A stretch of DNA of 64,000 nt from Marivirga sericea (GCF_900177665.1 NZ_FXAW01000007.1:219380-283379), one strand, 5' to 3'; numbered from the stretch's first letter, positions 9,012 through 18,018 are shown. Program-made: numbers and translations. The notes: generated by a model from the sequence alone, not told the origin.

Positions 9012-9467
9012 ATGAGAACACTATTTACCATACTGTTATTCGGAGTTTTACTTACATGTTATGGGCAACAGTCGACTAAAGGAGAACAAGAAAACAATCT
9101 CATAAATAAGAAAATGGAAAACGAATTATTGTCAGAGGTCATTGGTACAGATAAATCACCTGTGGTTATTCTATTTGGTGGAAACCCTTATCGTAGAGAC
9201 GAGATAGTCAAGTTGCTGTCTGGACTTGGCGACATCACAGTTTATGGTACACTTGGAGAAGAAGAAGGAATGGCTAAAATACAAGCTTTAAACAGGAAAG
9301 TAGATTTAGTTCTGATCGGAGGAGCCTATTCAGAAGCACAACGTACCCGAATTAAACAGTGGGTACAGGCAAACTTAGCCGGTGTTGAAGTAACACAACC
9401 AGGCTATGAATATCCCTATGCAAACGAGTCTATTTATGCAGATGTTAAAAAGAAACTTAATCTATAG
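9012..9467 (+). CDS. Exported protein of unknown function
   Basis: The start is placed at ATG 9012 because it begins a clear signal sequence (MRTLFTILLFGVLLTCYGQ); any earlier start would fall at the hairpin of 8910-8945. LLTC could be a lipobox, though Thr at -1 is unusual, so it may instead be cleaved after YGQ. The mature part (about 125 residues) has alternating strands and helices: VVILFGG, a helix, DITVYGTLGEEEG, then KVDLVLIGGAYSEAQRTRI, reminiscent of a small Rossmann-like alpha/beta domain. No catalytic motif is recognised. It lies between the isochorismatase-like gene and the first pirin. Confidence 0.7.
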   Translation: MRTLFTILLFGVLLTCYGQQSTKGEQENNLINKKMENELLSEVIGTDKSPVVILFGGNPYRRDEIVKLLSGLGDITVYGTLGEEEGMAKIQALNRKVDLVLIGGAYSEAQRTRIKQWVQANLAGVEVTQPGYEYPYANESIYADVKKKLNL

Positions 9468-9552
9468 CATACTTAAATCGGCCCATTATTAAGAATATTT
9501 TTACTGTTTTTGTGCCCTATAATTCTGTATGAATTCAAAATAGAAAAATCAA

Positions 9553-10377
9553 ATGTCATTCGAAAAAATAAATATAGCACCTCGATTTGATCGTCCACAT
9601 TCTCGGAATGTCATGCCTTCAGGCTACCCAAAAAGTATTGGACCATTCATTTACTTTGATCATTTGGGTCCCTATAATTTCCCCAAAAACAGGTCCGTTT
9701 ATATCCCTCCTCACCCTCACGCCGGTATTACAACCATATCGTACATGCTTGCAGGTGAGGGAAACCACAAGGATAGCTTGGGGAACGCTCTTGTGTTGGA
9801 ACCAGGAAGAGTGAACTGGATGAATGCTGGTAATGGCATCATCCACTCGGAGGGGACCTCCGAAACTTTTTCAGGTCAGGGTGGCAAACTGCTAGGTTTT
9901 CAAATATGGATTATGGGAAGCGATAATGAAAGAAGCAATGAAGCCACATTTCAGACCTATTCTTCTAAAGAGTTACCCTCTATACAATCAGGTAAATCAA
10001 CCATACACCTTATTGCTGGCAAATACTTAGAAAGGTCTTCGCCCGTGGTGACCGATCAGGAACTGCTGTTAATGTGTATAGAAGCTAAGCAAGACGATGT
10101 AGACCTAGTGTTTGATTCAACACATGAATACTTGATCTACAGTTTAGAAGGAGGGTTTGAAGCAAAAGAGACTTCTTTTTCTACCGGAGAAGGACTTATA
10201 GTGACTAATCTGGAAACATTACGGATAAAAGCTGTTAACGAAGTGAAGGTAGTTATAGCAGGTGGCAAGCCCATAGAAACGTTACCAATTTTTAGTGGTT
10301 CACTCGTGGCAGGGTCTCACGATGAGCTTCAGGATTATATGGATAAACTCAACACCCAAGGTTTCGGTGTTTTATAA
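9553..10377 (+). CDS. Pirin family protein 1 (bicupin)
   Basis: The 274-residue protein is a pirin: a cupin core with H54-P-H56 and, 42 residues later, H98-S-E100, the three-His/one-Glu iron site of the family. The flanking YMLAGEGNHKDSLGN and GNGIIHSEG segments and a second, degenerate cupin in the C-terminal half also fit. Bacterial pirins include quercetin 2,3-dioxygenase-like enzymes and redox-sensing partners of other proteins; which applies here is unknown. It is the first of three adjacent pirin genes. There is an 85-bp gap before it and 48 bp to the next gene. No signal peptide, so cytoplasmic. Confidence 0.92.
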   Translation: MSFEKINIAPRFDRPHSRNVMPSGYPKSIGPFIYFDHLGPYNFPKNRSVYIPPHPHAGITTISYMLAGEGNHKDSLGNALVLEPGRVNWMNAGNGIIHSEGTSETFSGQGGKLLGFQIWIMGSDNERSNEATFQTYSSKELPSIQSGKSTIHLIAGKYLERSSPVVTDQELLLMCIEAKQDDVDLVFDSTHEYLIYSLEGGFEAKETSFSTGEGLIVTNLETLRIKAVNEVKVVIAGGKPIETLPIFSGSLVAGSHDELQDYMDKLNTQGFGVL

Positions 10378-10425
10378 TCTAACAAATTTTCACCTTTGAA
10401 CCAGACTTTTTTAACGGATAATACC

Positions 10426-11175
10426 ATGCAACAGCATACAGAAACAAACAAGATCAATAAATTGCAGATCTACCGCTCAAATCAACGAGTAACTGAGAAA
10501 AGACCAGGCTTCCAGTCTTTTCAAAGTTTCAATTTCTCATATAGTTATCGGGAAGGTAGAGATGGTCTGAAAGCGCTCAGAGTCTTCAACGATGATTTTG
10601 TAGAACACAATACAAGAATTCCCCTTCACCCCCATGTAAATTATGAAATACTGAGTGTGGTTCTGGAAGGGGAAATGAGCCATGAGGACAATTTTGGAAA
10701 TAACATCTTGGTTCAAGCTGATGAAGTAAAATGCATGAGTGCCGGAAAGGGTTTATATCATGGTGGCACATGCTACCATAGCACCAATTTCTTACAAATT
10801 TGGATTGAACCAAACGTAAGGGATACGGAACCAGTCATTGCCAAAATGACTTTTAACGAGTCGGAAAGAATAGGCAAATGGCAGCTTCAGGTTTCGCCAA
10901 ATCAAGCGGATGGAGTATTGCATATTAAACAAAGCATATATGCCTACAGAGGAAATTTTAAGCAAGGTGAACGCGTGACATTTGAAGAGCTCCCATCAGT
11001 TGATGTCTTTTTGTTTCCTCTTAAAGGTGCATTTCAAATATACGACCAATTAGTGGACAAAAGGGATTCCGCCGAATTTACCACACAAAATGGATTTGAG
11101 ATAGAGATTTTACAAGATGCCGATCTATGGCTGATGGCACAACCCAATACAAAAAATGAAAACAAGACTAATTAA
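10426..11175 (+). CDS. Pirin family protein 2, altered metal site
   Basis: The 249-residue protein has a pirin-type N-terminal cupin (LHPHVNYEIL, GEMSHEDNFGN, then MSAGKGLYHGG). It keeps H68-P-H70, but where the other two paralogues have HSE it reads H112-G-G114, so the glutamate iron ligand is absent. It may bind metal differently or act without oxygenase activity. ATG 10426 was chosen; a TTG at 10396 would add ten residues with no pirin similarity. The gene overlaps the next pirin by 20 bp, which indicates co-transcription. Confidence 0.85.
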   Translation: MQQHTETNKINKLQIYRSNQRVTEKRPGFQSFQSFNFSYSYREGRDGLKALRVFNDDFVEHNTRIPLHPHVNYEILSVVLEGEMSHEDNFGNNILVQADEVKCMSAGKGLYHGGTCYHSTNFLQIWIEPNVRDTEPVIAKMTFNESERIGKWQLQVSPNQADGVLHIKQSIYAYRGNFKQGERVTFEELPSVDVFLFPLKGAFQIYDQLVDKRDSAEFTTQNGFEIEILQDADLWLMAQPNTKNENKTN

Positions 11176-11839
11176 ACGACAAGACCGCAGGATTGATAAA
11201 AACAGCTGGAGAACAGCTTGGCATGAATACTACCCAGGCATGACCAATTTTGGGAAGCTGACAGGGTTTAACCTGGACATTGTTTCTCCTGCACAAGGAT
11301 TTCCAGAGCATGCACATCGTGATATGGAAATCATTACCCTACCTACAGAGGGTGCACAGGAACATAAGGACAGTTTAGGCAATTCGAAAACAGTTGCTTC
11401 AGGTGAGATTCAAGTAATGAGTGCTGGTAGCGGCATCCGTCATTCCGAGATGAATGCGGCGGCTGATAAACCATTCACCAGCTACCAGATTTGGATTTAT
11501 CCCAATCAAAACAACCTGCAACCGAGCTACCAGCAGAGGAGCTATTCACCGGCTGAAGCAGGCACGCAGCTACTTGTTTCACCCGATGGTAAAGACGATA
11601 GCCTTGTAATTCATCAAAATGCGTGGTTATCTTTTGCCAATTTCGCTGCAGGGTCAGCTGAATCTTATCAACTCAGGGGAAGTGCTACCGGCGTTTACAT
11701 ACAAGTGATAAAGGGCAAAATTAAGATTAGTGAGCACGAACTTCTGGCGGAAGATTCGATTGAAATCGAATCAGATCATAAAATTGAAATAGAATTTCTA
11801 CAGGATTCACAGCTAATCATCATTGAGTCTGACCTGTGA
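11156..11839 (+). CDS. Pirin family protein 3 (YhaK-like)
   Basis: The 227-residue protein matches the short YhaK/YhhW-type pirins. It begins KTRLIKRQDR and has H52-A-H54 with E58 in PEHAHRDMEII, the EHKDSLGN turn, and H96-S-E98 in GSGIRHSEMNA, so a complete His/Glu metal site is present. The C-terminal half is a second cupin barrel. It starts inside the preceding pirin gene and ends one base before the ATG of the alginate-export-like gene, so it is tightly embedded in the operon. Likely cytoplasmic; substrate unknown. Confidence 0.92.
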   Translation: MKTRLIKRQDRRIDKNSWRTAWHEYYPGMTNFGKLTGFNLDIVSPAQGFPEHAHRDMEIITLPTEGAQEHKDSLGNSKTVASGEIQVMSAGSGIRHSEMNAAADKPFTSYQIWIYPNQNNLQPSYQQRSYSPAEAGTQLLVSPDGKDDSLVIHQNAWLSFANFAAGSAESYQLRGSATGVYIQVIKGKIKISEHELLAEDSIEIESDHKIEIEFLQDSQLIIIESDL

Positions 11840-11840
11840 T

Positions 11841-13253
11841 ATGAGCAAACAAATCATAATCGACACAGTACGTCTCTTGATTTTCGTCATATTGACCTTA
11901 AATAGCACCTTGGTTCTATCACAGACAGGGCCTATTAAAATTTTCAGAAATATTGACGATTTCGCCTATGTTCAAAACAATGATTCTACCAAGTTGAAGT
12001 ACTATGAAAAGCTAAAATACATGAGCTTGGCAGAGGATGGCCGCATTAATATCTCCTTTGGAGGAGAAATTAGAGAACAATATCAATTCTTCAATAATGA
12101 AAATTTTGGCGACTTACCACCCAATGTTGAGCCTGATAACAATGGTCACCTCTGGCATAGGGTAATGGCGCATGCTCATCTAAGGCTTGGTGACCAATGG
12201 CGTGTTTTTGGACAGTTCAATTCAACATTTGCATTCGGAAAGTCTTTTTTAACACCTCAGATAGATGAAAATCGCCTTTCGCTTCACCAAGCATTTGTAC
12301 GATGGCAGCCTAACAAAGGCAGGGGTTTTTTTACCCAAATCGGCAGGCAAGAATTTGGTATCGGTTCTGAATACATTATCGCTATGCGAGAAGGACCTAA
12401 TACACGTCTTACTTTCGATGCAGCTCTTGTAGGAGTTGAAAGGGAAAAACACAAGCTCTATTCATTTGTAGCTACCCCAGTTGTTTCGCAAGTCGGTGTT
12501 TTTGACGACACACACATTTCAGAATACATTTGGACCTTGTACTGGGTCAATCAATTAAAAAAACTTCAGTTAGACTTATATTACTTTGGATTCTACGGGG
12601 AGGAAAATCGGTACAACTATGCAGAAGGAATTGAGCAAAGACAGTCCTTGGGGATCAGACTATATAATCTACCTCAGAATCCCTTTATGTACGATGCAAT
12701 TGCTGTGTACCAGTTTGGGCAGTTTGAAGAATTGAGCATCTCAGCCTACAATCTTATGGTCATTTCAGGATACCGCTTTAAGAAGGGAAAGCAGACATGG
12801 ATACCTGGTTTAACGCTGAACCTGAGCAGTGGGGATCAGTCGCCAAATGATGATAGACTCAACACCTATAATATGTTATACTCAAGGCCTACATTTGGTC
12901 TGTCGGCTCCTATTGGTGCATCAAATATCATTAACATAAAACCTACTCTGGAATATGATCCTCAACCCAATATTCGGATTATTATGAGTGGTTATTTCAT
13001 GTACCGGCATAGTATCAATGATGGCACTTATACCCCCGGTCGGGTGCAAACACGTCCGCTACCTTTTCAACTATTCCAATCGAGCGAAAAGGAAATAGGT
13101 AAACAAATGAGCCTTGAGATTTGGTACTTAAAAAATGCCAATTGGTCATTTTTTGCTGATGCATCCTACTTTACCCCCGGAAATTACGTGAAGGAAACAG
13201 GGCAAGGCCGACCTATAACTTACCTTTCTGCCAAAGCGAGCTTTAAATTTTAA
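11841..13253 (+). CDS. AlgE-like outer-membrane channel (alginate export family)
   Basis: The 470-residue product starts at ATG 11841, one base after the upstream stop, with a signal peptide ending VLSQ. The mature protein is rich in alternating amphipathic strands with aromatic girdles. It carries the alginate-export-type segments ISFGGEIREQYQFF near the start, WHRVMAHAHLRLGDQWRVF, and GRQEFGIGSEYIIAMREGPN in the middle, ending in a terminal strand with phenylalanine (SAKASFKF). Members are 18-strand beta-barrels that pass anionic polymers or small solutes. Since no alginate genes are nearby, it is more likely a channel for the substrate handled by this MarR-controlled cluster. Confidence 0.85.
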   Translation: MSKQIIIDTVRLLIFVILTLNSTLVLSQTGPIKIFRNIDDFAYVQNNDSTKLKYYEKLKYMSLAEDGRINISFGGEIREQYQFFNNENFGDLPPNVEPDNNGHLWHRVMAHAHLRLGDQWRVFGQFNSTFAFGKSFLTPQIDENRLSLHQAFVRWQPNKGRGFFTQIGRQEFGIGSEYIIAMREGPNTRLTFDAALVGVEREKHKLYSFVATPVVSQVGVFDDTHISEYIWTLYWVNQLKKLQLDLYYFGFYGEENRYNYAEGIEQRQSLGIRLYNLPQNPFMYDAIAVYQFGQFEELSISAYNLMVISGYRFKKGKQTWIPGLTLNLSSGDQSPNDDRLNTYNMLYSRPTFGLSAPIGASNIINIKPTLEYDPQPNIRIIMSGYFMYRHSINDGTYTPGRVQTRPLPFQLFQSSEKEIGKQMSLEIWYLKNANWSFFADASYFTPGNYVKETGQGRPITYLSAKASFKF

Positions 13254-13286
13254 TAAAAAGAGTTTATTAGTTAAAAAATAAATAAA

Positions 13287-13793
13287 ATGAAAAAAATGAT
13301 AGCATATATAATTATTGGACTTGTTATTGTCGTTGGCGGTTTGAGCCTGACAAGTTTTGAAATCAATGAGAAAGTTGAAGTAAAAGCTCCCATAGACAGG
13401 GTTTGGGCAACTATAATTGACTTTGATTCCTACTCTGATTGGAACACTCAACTTGAATACCTCGGTGGGGAAGTAAAACCAAATGGCAAACTTCATTTAA
13501 AATTATCTGCGGAAGGAGCAGACCCTTATGAATTTAAGCCAACAGTTAGCCATTGGGAAGAGCATGAAAAATTTGCTTGGTTGGCAATAACAGGCTTTCC
13601 AAGAGTCTTTGATGGAGAGCACTTTTTTGAACTTGAGCGGATTGATGAGAATACAACACTTGTCACCAACAGAGAGGAATATCGTGGAGTGATGTCTTTG
13701 ATCATGAAAAACCTCCCGATGATGAAAACCGCTCCCGAAGGATTTAAGAAGATGAATTCTGAATTGAAAGAATACATAGAAAGTAGAAATTAG
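13287..13793 (+). CDS. SRPBCC family protein with N-terminal membrane anchor
   Basis: The 168-residue protein has one N-terminal hydrophobic helix (about residues 4-21) followed by a START/Bet v1-like SRPBCC fold. The diagnostic stretches are VKAPIDRVWATIIDFDSYSDW at the first strand/helix and a later EHEKFAWLAITG then DGEHFFELERID series. The fold has a deep hydrophobic pocket and binds lipids, polyketides or aromatic ligands. It starts 33 bp after the AlgE-like gene and is probably the last gene of the cluster. Confidence 0.85.
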   Translation: MKKMIAYIIIGLVIVVGGLSLTSFEINEKVEVKAPIDRVWATIIDFDSYSDWNTQLEYLGGEVKPNGKLHLKLSAEGADPYEFKPTVSHWEEHEKFAWLAITGFPRVFDGEHFFELERIDENTTLVTNREEYRGVMSLIMKNLPMMKTAPEGFKKMNSELKEYIESRN

Positions 13794-14395
13794 TGTGCTA
13801 CATAAAACGATTTGACATAGACTTGAACTGATTTGTACAAAATGTCAGCAGCAACTGCTGTATCTGATATTTAGATTCCACAGTAGAAAATCAGTCCTTC
13901 AAGAACCAACTTCTGTCATATCATTTAGCTTTTGCTTTAAATCATTTAATGATTACAACAATTGCTGCAGATTTTTCCACGTTAAATAGAAAATGAGGAA
14001 CGCATGATTAAGAAAATATTGGGACTTGCTCCTACAAAGGAAAAAATGGCGCAGGCTATATTCCTTCTCCTATGGGAAGAATGCTTGGGACTCTCAAAGT
14101 CAGGTGGGAAAATCAAATCATGAAGCATCTGCTGACGGTTCGTAAATAAGTATGCATCGCTATATTTCAGCCGTTCATAGAAATAAAAGTGCCCATCCAA
14201 GGAAAAGTATAAAGAAATCTCGTAATTAGAGTTTTCTACTAATTCCTACTCAGCCCACCTGACCATTGATCAAAAAGGTTTTTTTAAGGAAATTAGAGTG
14301 TATTAACAACAGATATAATAATACATAAATACAATACGTTTTCTTTCCCATAAACACAATTGGGTTTGGCGAAAAGTTACCCAATATAAGCAATC
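13794..14395. other. 602-bp gap with no convincing gene
   Basis: I found no gene with both a plausible start and a recognisable protein. A small perfect hairpin (CAGCAG/CTGCTG, 13846-13860) follows the SRPBCC gene but lacks a T-tract. Around 14000-14155 there are short open stretches in two plus-strand frames that could be decayed coding sequence, but they cannot be joined into a recognisable product. This marks the left border of the degraded zone that runs to about 18 kb. Confidence 0.4.
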
Positions 14396-15037
14396 ATGAA
14401 AAAAGTGACGGCAATTCTATTTATTTTAATGAAGTCTAACTTATATGCTCAACAAGAGCCCAACTGGAAGTTGGGTATAGAAATTTCTCAGGATAATCTA
14501 TCAGGTGAAAATTATGCTGTAACTAGTGGAGTCATCAGTGGATATACGATAGAATATTCTGCACACAATTATAGTATCGGAATATAGTCTGGACTCAATC
14601 TGAATGAAAGGGTAACTATAAATTCAGGTCTATTCTTCTCAAACAAAAATGCTACTGGAGCAATACTCTGCAATACCTGTGATGTAATCCCTGTAATGAT
14701 TAAGCAACAGTTTTTGAGTATTCCTATTTCAGTTAGTTACGGAATTCTTAAATCAAGATTGAGGCCACATTTGAGACTTGGATTTATAAATAATATAAGC
14801 TTGATAAATGAACTAGAAAATAGTAGTGAATACTTTAGTAGCAATGAATACTTTATTGAAGGGTTCGCTGGGGTGTCGCTCTCTTATAAATTGGGTGAAA
14901 AATGGGAAGCTGAAATAGGGTACAATTATCGAACGGCAATAACGAGCATGTATAAAGAAACTTCGGTTGGTGACTATACTCGTAACAATCTCGTTACCAA
15001 TAGCTTGTCGATATGAATTAAATACATCCTAAAATAA
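14396..15037 (+). pseudogene. Outer-membrane beta-barrel protein, interrupted by stop codons
   Basis: A signal-peptide start (MKKVTAILFILM, cleaved near YAQQ) runs in one frame through a TAG at 14585-14587 and on, without frameshift, through beta-strand sequence (SGLNLNERVTINSGLFFS, PISVSYGILKSRLRPHLRLGF, WEAEIGYNYRT). The stop lies in the middle of an otherwise continuous repeat-like barrel. A second stop, TGA at 15014-15016, is followed in frame by IKYILK and TAA at 15035-15037; with GGA in place of TGA this would give a normal barrel end. The gene therefore seems to carry two point nonsense mutations. Alternatives are sequencing error for one site or a truncated C-terminus. Confidence 0.65.
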
Positions 15038-15440
15038 CATTGGGTCACAACGCCTATGAATGAATAGGGGTTCATCGGTCACGACATTATCTTAGGGATA
15101 AGAAAGTCCGCCACAAGTTTTAAATTTATATCCAGGTGTTGCTATTTGTGAGACGGGAGGTTAGTGCTTTCTGATCGCCAATCCTCATAGCTGTGCGTTG
15201 CCATTACTTGGGTCAATCATAAAGTGATTTGAGGGGATACTAAATTAAAAAAAGAGAGAAACTAAAACGTATTTGCAAATATTTAATGTAATATTAACTA
15301 AAGAGTAGATTATTAATATTACTATCTTACAAGTAATTTTATCTGAATCAAGTTGAGTTTTTTTCGCTTCATCCTCAGTAGAGGATAATTTTCAATAGTT
15401 TTAGATTATAATAATATCATATTAAATTACAAACATAAGA
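15038..15440. other. 403-bp gap with no gene
   Basis: No ORF of note. The left half is less AT-rich than its surroundings and the right half is very AT-rich, as expected for a promoter region of the next gene. A short hairpin ATCCTC-AGTA-GAGGAT occurs near 15371-15386 without a convincing T-tract. The left part may be remnant DNA of the degraded zone. Confidence 0.35.
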
Positions 15441-15863
15441 ATGGAAAAAGTATTTAAAATTTTTCATTACCTAAGTTTTATAAAATATCCAATTTTGATT
15501 ATTGCCGTCTATTATTCTTATAAGCCAATATTCTCAGACGGCAAGGATCTTCTGGAGAGTTACAATTATGCGCTCATTTTTTTAGGACTTGGAATGGGGT
15601 TTGACTCCTTGAAGAACTATGGAAAACTGACCTGGTTGGACAAAAAGGTTTATCACAAACCAAAAGTTGCAAAATACTATTTTAGCGTTTTGGGATTATT
15701 AATTTTAAGTTTAGTTGTATTTGGTGCCATAGGATATTTTTCAACTGCTCAAAGTGCTTTAAAGGAATTATCAATTGGATTAATAATTATTGGAATTGGA
15801 ACTATTGCATTATTGAAAGCAGGTATGCAAGCAACTAAAAATTTTATAGAATCAGAAAAATAG
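15441..15863 (+). CDS. Small integral membrane protein, unknown function
   Basis: The 140-residue protein has four predicted transmembrane helices (about residues 14-27, 40-53, 79-100 and 111-127) with a charged loop LTWLDKKVYHKPKVAKYY between helices 2 and 3. I do not recognise the family. It stands alone, with about 400 bp before it and about 150 bp after it, and the coding frame is intact. Confidence 0.65.
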   Translation: MEKVFKIFHYLSFIKYPILIIAVYYSYKPIFSDGKDLLESYNYALIFLGLGMGFDSLKNYGKLTWLDKKVYHKPKVAKYYFSVLGLLILSLVVFGAIGYFSTAQSALKELSIGLIIIGIGTIALLKAGMQATKNFIESEK

Positions 15864-16011
15864 AGACTAATAGCTATATCCTGTATAGATCATGGCCGTT
15901 CAGCAGGTTTTCAGAGCTTTGGCTTTTAGTAAATTGCCTGTAGAGATCTAAATTTTTTATGCATTTAATCAGCCACGAATTTATGCAGTGGCGTTAGCAA
16001 TAATTAAGAGA

Positions 16012-17151
16012 ATGACCAAAAAAATAATTTACTTCGCATTTTTGCTGACTATTTTGTTGTCTTGCAAAAATCACCATGACAACAAAGTCGAATACCTCGA
16101 AAAACAGAAGATTGATGAAATAAATAGCCTCGCAAATCGCTATTTAGAGCTAAACCGTTTCAGTGGAACAATAGTAGTCGCTAAAGATGATATCATCATT
16201 TATAATCAAAGTTTTGGATTAGCCGATCACGAAAAAGAGATTCCATTTTCTACTAAGACAGCCTTTAAAATTGGGGAAATCACAAAATTAATTACGAGTG
16301 AATTAATTGATCAATTAGTAAAGGAAAAGAAAATCTTACGGACTGATAAGATATCCGAACACCTTCCAGAAGTTGAGTCTGATCTTACTGTTAATGACTT
16401 TATAAATCGAGGCCTTGATATTAACTACAATATAGCAGGACGTCTAATTGAAAAGGTAACCAACAAAAGTTATCAAGAAAACATAGAAAAATATAGCACA
16501 GAATTAGAATTAGAAAACACCTACTTTCAAAAAGATGGCGCATCCCCTGCTGTAGGTTATCTTTATTATAATTATAGAGGTAAAGGCTTGGAGTTACAGC
16601 AATCACCAGTCTATAATATAGAAGAAGCATTTAGTAGTAATGGTCTAAAATCCACTGCTCATGATTTAATAAAAATTCTTAAATCTCAATCACAGCAAAT
16701 AAAAATAGACGGTTATTTAGATAATGATGGATTTAGTTATTCCATCCTAAATGATATAGAGAAAAAAAGATCGATTATAGTCTTGAGTAACTTTAAACAT
16801 CCCGTTAGTGATGAAATATCAGCTAGTATAAATTCGATACTTGATGGAAAAGAATATAGACTTCCTTTATTAAGAGAGCCTTATGCTATTGACAACACCG
16901 TTTTCAAAGATTTTGCTGGTAATTACTCACTTAATGAAAATGTGAGATTTGAAGTTCTCCATTCAAATGATAGTCTTTTTGTGTTAATGGGTCCAAATAA
17001 AGTTTATTTAGTTCCGCAATCGGCTAATCAATTTTATATGAAAGAAAGCGATGCCGCAATGAGATTTTTACGAGACTCAGCAGGTTTGGCTGATAAAATA
17101 GTGCTGTTAAATGGGTTTATTGATAGTGAACAAATAGCAAAACGAGATTAA
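16012..17151 (+). CDS. Lipoprotein of the serine-hydrolase family lacking its catalytic motifs
   Basis: The start is ATG 16012; an in-frame GTG at 15988 precedes the signal peptide and is unlikely. The 379-residue product has a lipobox LLSC (Cys18) and aligns along its length with class C beta-lactamase-like proteins (FSGTIVVAKDDIIIYNQSFGLAD, the LIEKVTNKSYQENI helix, and a C-terminal lipocalin-like end). The nucleophile motif SxxK is replaced by E89-I-T-K92, and the YxN motif is gone (GLDINYN where YSNTNYN is expected). The 35-50 residues that normally lie between these motifs, including HTSG, are missing. It is either a non-catalytic binding protein or an internally deleted gene that has kept its frame. 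Confidence 0.8.
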   Translation: MTKKIIYFAFLLTILLSCKNHHDNKVEYLEKQKIDEINSLANRYLELNRFSGTIVVAKDDIIIYNQSFGLADHEKEIPFSTKTAFKIGEITKLITSELIDQLVKEKKILRTDKISEHLPEVESDLTVNDFINRGLDINYNIAGRLIEKVTNKSYQENIEKYSTELELENTYFQKDGASPAVGYLYYNYRGKGLELQQSPVYNIEEAFSSNGLKSTAHDLIKILKSQSQQIKIDGYLDNDGFSYSILNDIEKKRSIIVLSNFKHPVSDEISASINSILDGKEYRLPLLREPYAIDNTVFKDFAGNYSLNENVRFEVLHSNDSLFVLMGPNKVYLVPQSANQFYMKESDAAMRFLRDSAGLADKIVLLNGFIDSEQIAKRD

Positions 17152-17256
17152 TACTATTGGCAACAATGAGTATTAATCATTGCGAGTTGAAACCTACTTA
17201 CGAAAGTCTTCAAGGACTTTATAGCTGTGATTCATTTGCTAATTTTTGGCACTTAA

Positions 17257-17706
17257 ACACGCAGCGATATCATACAAAAAACCCTTTACAAACATTTAAA
17301 CAGATCAGCTAAGAAAACAGAGGATAAGATTTATAGTCTTAATGAAGGCTATAGTCCTGTTATTTACAAAAGTAAATCTGGTCTTACCTATTCCTTTCCT
17401 GTTTCATCAGGTCATGCAGATATGGAATTTGAGTTCGATATTTCAGAACAAGATTTTGAAGTATTAAAATCAAGCAACTATAAATTTAAAGCATTTTATT
17501 ACATACTTTTCAATGAAGCTCAATCTACTTTTGGAACTGGTCATCCGAATCCAAGGAAATATACAGCTGAAGAATTTGAGGATGTAAAGAATAAGGTGTT
17601 GTATAAATCAGACCATGATTTAAAATTATTCATTAAGGAATTTTCTAAAGAGAAAAATTTAGCGGAAGAATACTTTCAATCGTTCAGTAAAAATGTATTT
17701 CAATAA
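17257..17706 (+). pseudogene. 5'-truncated hypothetical gene
   Basis: The only ATG (17422) gives 94 residues. The same frame stays open upstream to the TAA at 17254-17256, and the extra sequence looks like protein: KKTEDKIYSLNEGYSPVIY, then SGLTYSFPVSSGHAD leading straight into MEFEFDISEQDFEVL. There is no ATG, GTG or TTG start in that upstream part. I read this as the C-terminal part of a gene that has lost its 5' end, though translation from the internal ATG cannot be excluded. No domain is recognised. Confidence 0.5.
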
Positions 17707-18018
17707 GAATAATAGATCGTAGGTAAAAATCTATTACATCGCTTAGATGAAGGCAATCTCCTACGGCAGCTTAGGTATACCCATAATTTTCTTTCCTAAT
17801 AAGCGTCCAATTGATATTTTTATTTATATTTAGTGCATCAGTTCAAATGTGACCGATTGCAAATATTTTTTAAATTACATTTTAAGTACAATTTACTTTT
17901 AATAATTAGTCAATTAGGCATATTACACATGAGTCAAGTGTTGAGGATTTTAAGTATAACGTTAAAATACACTGAAATTTTATAGAACCTTAAAAATTAA
18001 ACCCTTAAAAGAACCTAA
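17707..18018. other. 312-bp AT-rich gap
   Basis: No gene, repeat or strong hairpin seen. The last 150 bp are very AT-rich and probably contain the promoter of the S41 peptidase gene, but no exact TAnnTTTG element was identified. Confidence 0.35.

Noticed and set aside
13982..14200. A 72-codon open frame on the minus strand
   Set aside because: No protein character, no start context and no neighbour support; it lies in a non-coding gap with decayed plus-strand remnants.
15985..16000. GCGTTAGCAA motif before the dead serine hydrolase, resembling an integron attC core
   Set aside because: It does not match GTTRRRY exactly, no complementary AAC partner or hairpin was found, and no integrase is in the window. 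Kept only as a remark in the decay-zone finding.
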